A stretch of 6,770 nucleotides of DNA from Pseudomonadota bacterium (GCA_023390985.1 JAEWBU010000324.1:1-6770); one strand, 5' to 3'; shown: positions 1 to 5,801, numbered from the stretch's first letter. The notes: generated from the letters alone by a model not told the origin. A program made the numbers and translations.

Positions 1-417
1 GTGCCGGTCCGCGAACAGCCGGTCGAGACGCCCGCCGCCGCGCCGCTGGGCGCGCTGCTCATCGACAAGCCGCTGCGCTCCGGCCAGCAGGTCTACGCCC
101 GCGGGCGCGACTTGGTGGTGATGGCGATGGTGAACCCGGGCGCCGAGGTCATCGCCGACGGCAGCATCCACGTCTACGCACCGCTGCGCGGCAAGGCCAT
201 CGCCGGCGCGCGCGGCAGCACCGAGGCACGCATCCTGACGCTGTGCCTGGAACCCGAACTGATCTCCATCGCCGGCGTCTACCGCACCAGCGACGCCGCC
301 CTGCCCGCCGACGTGCTGGGCAAGCCCACCCAGGTGCGGCTGGAAGGCGGCGTCGAAGGCCGCCTGGTGATGGAGCCCCTGGAACTCGCTCCCGCCCCCG
401 CGAGGGGAAAGCCGTAG
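1..417 (+). CDS. minC: Septum site-determining protein MinC, C-terminal part (5' end outside window)
   Basis: MinC inhibits FtsZ polymerisation and, recruited by MinD to the membrane at the cell poles, keeps the division septum at mid-cell. The visible 138 codons cover a Pro/Ala-rich linker (about residues 1-15 of the fragment) and then the whole C-terminal beta-helix domain, which dimerises and binds MinD. The family hallmarks are present: a DKPLRSGQQVYARGRDLVV stretch, a glycine-rich VNPGAEVIADGSIHVYAPLRGKA-like run, and the ARI..LCLEPELISIAGVYR segment. The first codon, GTG, is not taken as a start: the N-terminal FtsZ-inhibiting domain is missing and the frame is open to the window edge. 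The TAG stop overlaps the AGGAG ribosome binding site of minD, as expected in a co-transcribed operon. Identification is secure from the domain and from minD and minE downstream. Confidence 0.95.
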   Translation: MPVREQPVETPAAAPLGALLIDKPLRSGQQVYARGRDLVVMAMVNPGAEVIADGSIHVYAPLRGKAIAGARGSTEARILTLCLEPELISIAGVYRTSDAALPADVLGKPTQVRLEGGVEGRLVMEPLELAPAPARGKP

Positions 418-429
418 GAGAAACCTTCA

Positions 430-1245
430 ATGGCAAGAATCATCGTCGTCACTTCCGGCAAGGGCGGGGTCGGCAAGACCACCACCAGCGCCAGCTTCGC
501 GTCCGGCCTGGCCCTGGCCGGCCACCGCACCGTGGTCATCGACTTCGACGTCGGCCTGCGCAACCTCGACCTGATCATGGGCTGCGAGCGCCGCGTGGTC
601 TACGACTTCGTCAACGTGATCCAGGGGGAGGCCACGCTCAACCAGGCCCTGATCAAGGACAAGAACTGCGAGAACCTGTCGGTGCTGGCCGCCTCGCAGA
701 CGCGCGACAAGGAAGCCCTCAACAAGGACGGTGTCGAGCGCGTGCTCAAGGAGCTCGCCGAGATGGGCTTCGAGTACATCGTGTGCGACTCGCCCGCCGG
801 CATCGAGACCGGCGCGCTGATGGCGATGCACTTCGCCGACGAGGCGCTGGTCGTCACCAACCCGGAAGTCTCGTCCGTGCGCGACTCCGACCGCATCCTG
901 GGCATGCTGTCGTCCAAGACGAAGCGCGCCATCGAGGGCAAGGAGCCGATCAAGGAGCACCTGCTCATCACCCGCTACAACCCGAACCGGGTGGACCAGG
1001 GCCAGATGCTCTCGCTGGAGGACATCCAGGACATCCTGCGCATCCCGCTGATCGGCGTGGTGCCCGAGAGCGAGACCGTGCTGCAGGCCAGCAACCAGGG
1101 CATGCCCGCGGTGCACCTGAAGGGCACCGACGTGAGCGAGGCCTACAAGGACGTGATCGACCGCTTCCTCGGCAACGACAAGCCGATGCGCTTCGTGGAC
1201 CCGCAGAAGCAGGGATTCCTGAAGCGCCTGTTCGGAGGCCGCTGA
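430..1245 (+). CDS. minD: Septum site-determining protein MinD (membrane ATPase)
   Basis: MinD is a ParA/MinD-type ATPase. In the ATP-bound dimer it binds the inner membrane and MinC; MinE triggers hydrolysis and release, giving pole-to-pole oscillation. The 271-residue protein has the deviant Walker A motif GKGGVGKT at residues 10-17 with signature Lys11 and Lys16. The switch I region VIDFDVGLRNLDLIMG (about 37-51) carries Asp38 and Asp40, and Walker B is YIVCDSPAGIE around Asp120. The C-terminal amphipathic membrane-targeting helix is GFLKRLFGGR (262-271). Length matches the family (about 270). The start is supported by AGGAG at 416-420, nine bases upstream, and by the standard MARIIVVTSGKGG amino terminus. 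It lies 12 bp after minC and 4 bp before minE, so all three are surely one transcript. No odd residues were seen. Confidence 0.98.
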   Translation: MARIIVVTSGKGGVGKTTTSASFASGLALAGHRTVVIDFDVGLRNLDLIMGCERRVVYDFVNVIQGEATLNQALIKDKNCENLSVLAASQTRDKEALNKDGVERVLKELAEMGFEYIVCDSPAGIETGALMAMHFADEALVVTNPEVSSVRDSDRILGMLSSKTKRAIEGKEPIKEHLLITRYNPNRVDQGQMLSLEDIQDILRIPLIGVVPESETVLQASNQGMPAVHLKGTDVSEAYKDVIDRFLGNDKPMRFVDPQKQGFLKRLFGGR

Positions 1246-1249
1246 AGCC

Positions 1250-1513
1250 ATGGCGTCGTTCCTCTCCTTCCTGCTCGGTGAAAAGAAGAAGACGGCCGCC
1301 GTCGCCAAGGAGCGGCTGCAGATCATCCTGGCGCACGAGCGCAGCGGCCGCAACGCGGCCCAGCCCGACTACCTGCCCGCGCTGCAGCGCGACCTGGTGG
1401 CCGTGATCAGCAAGTACATCAAGATCGACCCGAACGACATCAAGGTCCAGCTGGACCGCCAGGACAACCTGGAAGTCCTCGAGGTCAAGATCGAGCTGCC
1501 CGACGGCAAGTAA
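1250..1513 (+). CDS. minE: Cell division topological specificity factor MinE
   Basis: MinE stimulates the MinD ATPase and removes MinCD from mid-cell, giving the Min system its spatial specificity. The 87-residue protein begins with the short amphipathic membrane-binding segment MASFLSFLLG, continues into the anti-MinCD helix (TAAVAKERLQIILAHER, about 16-32), and ends in the topological specificity domain with the conserved YLPALQRDLVAVISKYI and LEVLEVKIELP stretches. Length is normal for the family (about 80-90). GGAGG at 1234-1238, inside the end of minD, lies 11 bases upstream of the ATG. Translation is probably coupled to minD, whose stop is only four bases away. Confidence 0.97.
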   Translation: MASFLSFLLGEKKKTAAVAKERLQIILAHERSGRNAAQPDYLPALQRDLVAVISKYIKIDPNDIKVQLDRQDNLEVLEVKIELPDGK

Positions 1514-1529
1514 GCTCTCCCGCTTTTTT
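1493..1529 (+). terminator. Possible weak intrinsic terminator at the end of minE
   Basis: GAGCT (1493-1497) and AGCTC (1513-1517) can pair around an inner GCC/GGC stem (1498-1500 with 1505-1507), and a six-T run follows at 1524-1529. The hairpin is short and interrupted, overlaps the minE stop codon, and sits six bases from the T-run. It would at most attenuate transcription into rdgC. The T-run may equally serve as a pyrimidine-rich translation leader for rdgC. Confidence 0.25.
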
Positions 1530-1538
1530 CTCTCCCGC

Positions 1539-2459
1539 ATGCCGCTTTTCAAGAACATCGTCGTCTACCGCATCGCGCCCGACTGGACCCCGCCGCCCTT
1601 CGAGGCGCTCGAAGCCGAGTTGCAGCGCCTGGTCTTCCAGCCCTGCGGCCCCACGCAGGAACTGTCGGCCGGCTGGGTGCCGCCGCGCGGCAAGGACAAC
1701 GGCGCGATGGTCGAGAGCGTCGGCGGCCAGTGGATCCTCAAGCTCGCCGTCGAGCGCAAGAGCGTGCCCGGCGGCGCCGTCCGCGCCGAACTGGAAGCGC
1801 GCTGCAAGGCCATCGAGGCCGAGCAGGGCCGCAAGCCGGGCCGCAAGGAAAAGTCGGAGATCAAGGACGAGATCGTCAAGACCTTCCTGCCGCGCGCGTT
1901 CAGCAAGCGCAGCTCGCACGTGCTGTGGCTCGACCTGGAGCAGCGCTCGCTGGTCATCGCCGCGGGCAGCATGAAGTCGGCCGAGCCGGTCGTGAAGCAG
2001 ATCGTCGACGTGATGGCCGAACTGAAGCACGTGCTGCCGCTCGCGCCGCTGTCCACTTCGACGGCGCCGGCCACGGCCATGGCCGAGTGGCTCACCACCC
2101 GGCAGGCGCCCGAGGGGTTCTCGATCGACCGCGACCTCGAGCTGAAGAAGACCGGCGAAGAGAAGTCGGTGGTGCGCTACGCCCGCCACAGCCTGGAGCT
2201 GGACGAGATCGGCCAGCACATCCAGGAAGGCAAGCTGCCCACGCAGCTGGCGCTGACGTGGAACGACAAGGTGTCGTTCGTGCTCACCGAGCAGCTGGCG
2301 ATCCGCAAGATCGACATCCGCGACGTCGAGGAAGCCCCGAAGGGCGAGGACGGCTTCGACGCCGATGCCGCCATCGCGACGGCGGAGCTGGCGGGGCTGA
2401 TCCCGGAGCTGCTGGCTTCGCTGGGCGGCGAGCTGACGCACGCGCCGGCGCCGGCCTGA
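1539..2459 (+). CDS. rdgC: Recombination-associated protein RdgC
   Basis: RdgC is a nucleoid-associated protein that forms a ring-shaped dimer around double-stranded DNA and can limit RecA function; in Neisseria it is linked to pilin variation. The 306-residue product fits the family length (E. coli about 303). Typical features are the amino terminus MPLFKNIVVYRI, a FQPCGPTQELSAGWVPP block (about 39-55), the central KSEIKDEIVKTFLPRAFSKRS region (about 106-126) with LWLDLEQRSLVIAAGS after it, and the late LTWNDKVSFVLTEQLAIRKI segment. The conserved amino terminus fixes the start at this ATG, yet no purine-rich Shine-Dalgarno precedes it; the leader is C/T-rich. It begins 25 bp after minE and may be read through from the min operon or from an unrecognised promoter inside minE. 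Confidence 0.96.
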   Translation: MPLFKNIVVYRIAPDWTPPPFEALEAELQRLVFQPCGPTQELSAGWVPPRGKDNGAMVESVGGQWILKLAVERKSVPGGAVRAELEARCKAIEAEQGRKPGRKEKSEIKDEIVKTFLPRAFSKRSSHVLWLDLEQRSLVIAAGSMKSAEPVVKQIVDVMAELKHVLPLAPLSTSTAPATAMAEWLTTRQAPEGFSIDRDLELKKTGEEKSVVRYARHSLELDEIGQHIQEGKLPTQLALTWNDKVSFVLTEQLAIRKIDIRDVEEAPKGEDGFDADAAIATAELAGLIPELLASLGGELTHAPAPA

Positions 2460-2464
2460 GGACG

Positions 2465-2544
2465 ATTCAAGGCGGCTTGAATGCTCGACCGCCGGATTAA
2501 AGGATGCTTTAATCCGCGCCGGGAGCATTCAAGCCGCCTTTCAT
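2465..2544. promoter_or_regulatory. Three-dyad operator-like array, 80-bp symmetric element upstream of fic
   Basis: Three 18-bp dyads share one architecture, ATTMAAG-N4-CTTKMAT. Site 1 at 2465-2482 is ATTCAAG-GCGG-CTTGAAT, site 2 at 2496-2513 is ATTAAAG-GATG-CTTTAAT, and site 3 at 2527-2544 is ATTCAAG-CCGC-CTTTCAT. Starts are exactly 31 bp apart, close to three helical turns. Site 3 is a reverse-complement copy of site 1, so the whole element is symmetric about 2504/2505: the outer arms 2469-2486 and 2523-2540 are perfect 18-bp complements, and the inner arms 2493-2502 and 2507-2516 are perfect over 10 bp. Site 3 runs into the fic ATG. This looks like an operator array for a dimeric regulator, plausibly the Fic protein through its winged helix. 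A large RNA hairpin in rdgC read-through transcripts is an alternative or added role. Confidence 0.75.
2485..2513 (+). promoter_or_regulatory. Candidate sigma-70 promoter of fic
   Basis: A -35-like TCGACC (2485-2490, four of six to TTGACA) is followed after 17 bp by a -10-like TTTAAT (2508-2513, five of six to TATAAT). Transcription would begin near 2520, about 23 bases before the fic ATG. The -10 is the right half of the central dyad, so a protein bound there would block RNA polymerase. This is a sequence match only. Confidence 0.45.
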
Positions 2545-3691
2545 GCAGCGAACCACCGGCAGCTACGTCAAGTCCACGACCGCGGGCGAGGTCGTGCAGG
2601 CGTTCGTGCCGCGGGCGCTGCCGCCGGCCCGGCCGGCGCTGACGCTCGACACGCTGCACGACGCCAACCTGCGCGCGGAACTCGCGCTGGCCCGCCTGTC
2701 CGGCGTCTCCGGCCTCGTGCCCTCGGTGGACTGGCTGCTTCACGGTGCCATCCGCAAGGAGGCGCTGCTCACCTCGCAGATCGAAGGCACGCAGGCCACC
2801 ATGGCCGACGTCTTCGACGGCGAAGCCGGCGTCGCGGTGTCCAACCCAGACGACGTTGAGGAAGTCACCAACTACGTCCGCGCGTTCCGGCACGTGCAGA
2901 AGCAGTTGCGATCACCCAGGGGGCTGCCGATCAGCGTGCGCCTCGTGTGCCAGGCCCACAAGCTGCTCATGACCGGAGCGCGCGGCCACGGCAAGCAGCC
3001 GGGCGAATTGCGCCGCTCACAGAACTGGATCGGCGGCACGCGGCCGGGCAACGCCGCTTTCGTTCCGCCGCCGCCCGAGCGGGTGGCGCCGTTGCTGGCC
3101 GACCTCGAGAAGTTCATCCATGCGGAGCGCGCCATCCTGCCTCCGCTCATCAGGATCGGGCTGGTGCATGCGCAGTTCGAGACCATCCACCCTTTCCTGG
3201 ACGGCAACGGCCGCCTCGGCCGGTTGTTGATCGGCGCGCTGCTCGAGCACTGGTCCTTGCTTCCCGAGCCGCTGCTGTACCCGAGCGCTTACTTGAAGCG
3301 TCACCAGGAGGAGTACTACCGGCGGCTCTCGGCCATCCGCACCGAAGGCGACTGGGAAGGATGGCTCGCCTTCTTCCTCGAAGGAATCGCCGCGTCCGCG
3401 GAAGAGTCCGAGCGGACCATCATCGCGCTGGCGAGCCGCATCACCGCCGACCGCCGCCGCCTGCTGGACGCGCCGCGCGCGACGCCCGCCAGCTATCGCC
3501 TGTTCGAACAGCTGCCGCTGATGCCGCGCTTCAGCGTGGAACAGGTGCGCGAGCGGCTGCAGACCACCTTCCCGACCGCCGGCGCCGCCGTGCGGCTGCT
3601 GGAGGAACTCGGCATCGTGACGGAGCGCACGGGCCAGCGCACGAATCGCCTGTACAGCTACCAGGCCTACGTGGACCTGCTCACGCGCTAG
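2543..3691 (+). CDS. Fic-domain protein (class II, self-inhibited) with C-terminal winged helix
   Basis: Fic enzymes usually transfer AMP from ATP to a hydroxyl side chain of a target protein; the target here is unknown. The 382-residue protein has a Fic N-terminal domain (about 5-90) with the inhibitory motif TSQIEG (77-82, [S/T]xxxE[G/N], Glu81), which marks class II. The core shows PGELRRSQNWIGG (153-165), an AAFVPPPP flap (171-178) and the intact active-site motif HPFLDGNGRLGR (216-227, catalytic His216). From about 325 to the end it resembles the winged helix of this subfamily (FSVEQVRERL..TAGAAVRLLEELGIVTE). The TGSYV amino terminus is usual for the subfamily and supports this ATG, although no good Shine-Dalgarno is near; GGGAG at 2521-2525 is about 17 bases away. 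Three dyads lie directly upstream, which suggests autoregulation. No antitoxin gene adjoins it. Confidence 0.93.
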   Translation: MQRTTGSYVKSTTAGEVVQAFVPRALPPARPALTLDTLHDANLRAELALARLSGVSGLVPSVDWLLHGAIRKEALLTSQIEGTQATMADVFDGEAGVAVSNPDDVEEVTNYVRAFRHVQKQLRSPRGLPISVRLVCQAHKLLMTGARGHGKQPGELRRSQNWIGGTRPGNAAFVPPPPERVAPLLADLEKFIHAERAILPPLIRIGLVHAQFETIHPFLDGNGRLGRLLIGALLEHWSLLPEPLLYPSAYLKRHQEEYYRRLSAIRTEGDWEGWLAFFLEGIAASAEESERTIIALASRITADRRRLLDAPRATPASYRLFEQLPLMPRFSVEQVRERLQTTFPTAGAAVRLLEELGIVTERTGQRTNRLYSYQAYVDLLTR

Positions 3692-3741
3692 CCGGCGCAC
3701 GCGCAGGCACACGTTTGCAGCGAGCTGTTTATTCCGCTCAG

Positions 3742-3791
3742 CCGTGCCGGCGCGTCTAGGGCAAGTCCCAAGTAGGCACGGACGGCGCGTC
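3742..3791. repeat. Short inverted and direct repeats upstream of the lipoprotein gene
   Basis: The 139-bp gap between fic and the lipoprotein gene holds CCGTGCC (3742-3748) with its inverted copy GGCACGG (3775-3781). Between them is an imperfect dyad CTAGGG-CAAGT-CCCAAG (3756-3772). CGGCGCGTC occurs twice in direct orientation (3748-3756 and 3783-3791). Such clustering suggests a regulator-binding region, but no known site is recognised and no convincing -10/-35 pair was found in the gap. Confidence 0.3.
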
Positions 3792-3830
3792 CTGCGTAAT
3801 TCCTTCTCCAACAAAGCAGAAAGGTCTCTC

Positions 3831-4550
3831 ATGCGCAATGCCTTCTCTCTCACGGCAGTGGCTTCGCTGGTGCTGCTGGCCGCCTGTACCACGCCCTCCA
3901 GCAGCGGCCCCGGCGCATCGCCGGCAGCGGCATCGGGCGGACCGATGAGCTTCTTCATCTCCAGCGTGGGCCCCGGCAAGGGCGGCGACCTGGGCGGTCT
4001 CGAGGGCGCGGACAAGCATTGCCAGTCGCTCGCACAGGCGGCGGGCCAGGGCAACCGCCCCTGGCGGGCCTACCTGAGCACGCAGGCCCCGGCGCTCAAC
4101 AGCCCGGCCTTCATCAACGCACGCGACCGCATCGGCAAGGGGCCCTGGTACAACGCCAAGGGCGTGCTCATCGCACGCAACGTCGAAGAGCTGCACTCCG
4201 ACAAGAACAACATCACCAAGGAAACCGGCCTCGACGAGCGCGGCCGCCCGGTCAACGGCCGCACCGACCAGCCGAACAAGCACGACATCCTCACCGGCTC
4301 GCGGCCGGACGGCACCGCCTTCGTCGGCGGTGCGGGCGGCGGGCAGCCGTTCCCCGACATGACGTGCGGCAACTGGACCAAGAGCACGCCGGAAGGCTCC
4401 GCGATGATCGGGCACTTCGATCGCGCGGGCCCGGTTCCCGCGCCCTGGGCGACGTCCTGGAACTCGAGCCACCCGACGGTCGGCTGCAGCATGGAGCGCA
4501 TCCGGCCGACGGGCGGCGACGGCCTGCTCTATTGCTTCGCGGCGAACTGA
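3831..4550 (+). CDS. Secreted lipoprotein with lectin/endostatin-like domain, function unknown
   Basis: The 239-residue product starts with a lipoprotein signal peptide: MRNAFSLTAVASLVLL and then lipobox LAAC, with Cys19 as the lipidated residue. Threonine at +2 favours the outer membrane under the E. coli sorting rule. A low-complexity Ser/Pro/Ala/Gly linker (20-38) leads to a globular domain with four cysteines (64, 179, 219, 235) that could form two disulfides. Landmarks are GGDLGGLEGADKHCQ (51-65), WRAYLST (78-84), RDRIGKGPWYNAKG (98-111), TCGNWT (178-183) and LLYCF at the end. The pattern GGxxGADxxC...CxxW...C...C recalls C-type-lectin/endostatin-like and DUF1554-type bacterial surface proteins; this is from memory and tentative. 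AGAAAGG at 3818-3824 supports this ATG over an in-frame GTG at 3744, which would bury the signal peptide. It stands alone, with its own terminator. Confidence 0.85.
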   Translation: MRNAFSLTAVASLVLLAACTTPSSSGPGASPAAASGGPMSFFISSVGPGKGGDLGGLEGADKHCQSLAQAAGQGNRPWRAYLSTQAPALNSPAFINARDRIGKGPWYNAKGVLIARNVEELHSDKNNITKETGLDERGRPVNGRTDQPNKHDILTGSRPDGTAFVGGAGGGQPFPDMTCGNWTKSTPEGSAMIGHFDRAGPVPAPWATSWNSSHPTVGCSMERIRPTGGDGLLYCFAAN

Positions 4551-4572
4551 TCCGCGTCCCGCGCGATCCAAC

Positions 4573-4599
4573 GGGCCCTGGTCTTCAGGGCCCTTTTTT
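4573..4599 (+). terminator. Strong intrinsic terminator after the lipoprotein gene
   Basis: A perfect 8-bp GC-rich stem, GGGCCCTG (4573-4580) with CAGGGCCC (4586-4593), has a five-base loop and is followed at once by six T (4594-4599). It lies 22 bases after the lipoprotein stop codon and separates that gene from the sigma-factor module. Confidence 0.92.
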
Positions 4600-4652
4600 C
4601 ATGGCCCGGCCGCAGGGATGACCAGACCACCCAGCGAGCCCGCGCCGCACGG

Positions 4653-4701
4653 GGTCGCTTTCGAGCGACCGCTGAGGTGTCGAGCCGATAATCGCTCGAG
4701 G
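4653..4701 (+). promoter_or_regulatory. Alternative hairpins in the leader of the sigma-factor gene
   Basis: GGTCGCT (4653-4659), a TTCG loop and AGCGACC (4664-4670) form a perfect 7-bp hairpin. TCGAGCGA (4661-4668) is also the exact 8-base complement of TCGCTCGA (4692-4699), which overlaps the GAGG ribosome binding site (4698-4701) of the sigma gene. The two pairings exclude each other, so the leader could in principle switch between exposing and hiding the ribosome binding site. No promoter was identified for this leader. This is a structural possibility only. Confidence 0.3.
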
Positions 4702-4707
4702 TAACCG

Positions 4708-5646
4708 ATGTCTGTCCACACCTGCGTCGAATCTTCTGCAGAGCTGTTCTCTCGGCTGCGCCCGCGACTGATGGCCATCGGCTATCGCATGCTGGGCTCC
4801 GTGGAGGAGGCCGAAGACCTGGTGCAGGATGCCTGGCTGCGGTGGCACGACGAGGTCGAGCGTCCAGGCACCTCCGTGCTCATTCCCGAGGCCTGGCTGG
4901 TCACGGTCACTACGCGCATGGCGATCGACCGCCTGCGCTCTGCCAAGCTGCGGCGAGAGGCCTATCCCGGCGCCTGGCTTCCCGAGCCGCTGGTCGAGGA
5001 GACACCGGCCTCGCCGGAGCAGATCCGCGAAATCGCCGATGACGTTTCCATCGCGTTCCTGGTGCTGCTCGATTGCCTGACGCCGGAAGCACGGGCGGCG
5101 TTCCTGCTCCGGGAGGTCTTCGAAGTCGACTATGAGCAGGTCGCTGCCGCCATCGGGAAGAGCGAGGCGTCGGCCCGGCAGATCGTGCACCGCGCCAGGC
5201 AACGTGTGATCAAGGCGCGCGACGCCAATCGGCGGCACGGGATAACCCCGCCGCAGGAACAGTACGCGCTCCTTCGCCGCCTGATCCAAGCCATCACGAA
5301 GGGCGACTTTGCGGGGATCCGGGCGCTGCTGGCCGAGGAGGCCGCACTGATGGGCGACTTCGGCGGTGTCGGTCCGAGCTTGCGCTCACCGCTGAGTGGG
5401 GCCCGGCGCATCGCGCAGCTCTACTACGCGCACTTCCTGCGGCACGGTGACAACATGCGGATCGAGCTGGCCATGTTGAACGGCGAGTGGGCTCTCTTGC
5501 GTTACCTGCGAGGGGAGCTGGAGTCCGTCCAGGCGTTTGAGTTCGACGGGGGCCGCATCTCACAGGTGCGGATACAGCGCAATCCCGCGAAGCTGGCGCG
5601 GATCAAACGCCAGAGTCACCTGCTGCTCCGGCCGAGTCCCCACTGA
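4708..5646 (+). CDS. sigJ: ECF41-type RNA polymerase sigma factor (SigJ family) with SnoaL-like C-terminal domain
   Basis: This is an extracytoplasmic-function sigma factor of the group with a fused C-terminal regulatory domain in place of a separate anti-sigma factor. Residues about 12-80 are sigma region 2 (ELFSRLRPRLMAIGYRMLGSVEEAEDLVQDAWLRW, then TRMAIDRLRSAKLRRE). The group's WLPEP motif is at 90-94, and region 4 with its helix-turn-helix spans about 115-168 (LTPEARAAFLLREVFEVDYEQVAAAIGKSEASARQIVHRAR). A SnoaL-like domain (about 184-298) ends in NPAKL (292-296), matching the group's NPDKL. The usual DGGGK motif is degenerate, DFGGV at 217-221. Length, 312, is normal. GAGG at 4698-4701 supports the start. 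The neighbour is an AhpD-like gene, the classic ECF41 partner, with a matching promoter between them. Inducing signal unknown. Confidence 0.93.
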   Translation: MSVHTCVESSAELFSRLRPRLMAIGYRMLGSVEEAEDLVQDAWLRWHDEVERPGTSVLIPEAWLVTVTTRMAIDRLRSAKLRREAYPGAWLPEPLVEETPASPEQIREIADDVSIAFLVLLDCLTPEARAAFLLREVFEVDYEQVAAAIGKSEASARQIVHRARQRVIKARDANRRHGITPPQEQYALLRRLIQAITKGDFAGIRALLAEEAALMGDFGGVGPSLRSPLSGARRIAQLYYAHFLRHGDNMRIELAMLNGEWALLRYLRGELESVQAFEFDGGRISQVRIQRNPAKLARIKRQSHLLLRPSPH

Positions 5647-5650
5647 TTGC

Positions 5651-5660
5651 GCGGATCCGC
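5651..5660. repeat. Ten-base perfect palindrome after the sigma gene
   Basis: GCGGATCCGC lies four bases after the sigma-factor stop codon. It has no loop sequence or T-run, so it is not a terminator. It may be chance in GC-rich DNA or a minor protein-binding site. Confidence 0.2.
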
Positions 5661-5713
5661 AGCCGCCGCAACGAGCACGGCATGGCGACGCCCGCACGTA
5701 TTTCTCCGGCATG

Positions 5714-5740
5714 TGTCACAGCGCCTTCGAGCCAGACGTC
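5714..5740 (+). promoter_or_regulatory. ECF41-dependent promoter of the AhpD-like gene
   Basis: TGTCACA (5714-5720) as -35 and CGTC (5737-5740) as -10, 16 bp apart, match the promoter described for ECF41 sigma factors (TGTCACA / CGTC, recalled from the published characterisation of the group). Transcription would start near 5747, leaving a leader of about 55 bases before the ATG at 5802. Its place, between the sigma gene and its usual target gene, makes the match very unlikely to be chance. No similar element was seen before the sigma gene itself, so the sigma factor is probably not autoregulated. Confidence 0.8.
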
Positions 5741-5801
5741 TTATGGGCGAGAGAGTCGAATCCGGCCTCCGTCCATCACTCACATCGAAGGAAACCGATT
5801 C

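Noticed and set aside
427..1353. Long minus-strand open frame opposite minD and minE
   Set aside because: It is a GC-rich mirror of minD and minE, with His/Val/Leu/Ala-biased composition and no recognisable domain; the plus-strand genes are certain.
1485..2528. Minus-strand open frame of 347 codons opposite rdgC
   Set aside because: Antisense shadow of rdgC with biased Arg/Leu/Ala composition and no known motif.
2465..2544. Symmetric element as a rho-independent terminator of rdgC or a CRISPR-like repeat
   Set aside because: No T-run follows the stem on the plus strand, and the units are palindromic operators with a single 31-bp period, without spacer/repeat structure.
3744..3830. Upstream GTG start for the lipoprotein gene
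   Set aside because: It would put 29 extra residues before a textbook lipoprotein signal peptide; the ATG at 3831 has a good ribosome binding site.
3017..4054. Minus-strand open frame spanning fic and the lipoprotein gene
   Set aside because: It crosses two well-supported plus-strand genes and their gap and shows no domain, so it is a composition artefact.
4687..4692. GATAAT as a -10 element for the sigma gene
   Set aside because: No acceptable -35 lies 16-18 bp upstream, and transcription would start inside the ribosome binding site, seven to nine bases before the ATG.
5682..5801. Upstream ATG start for the AhpD-like gene
   Set aside because: It precedes the ECF41 promoter elements and adds non-conserved residues; the ATG at 5802 has AAGGA at the right distance.
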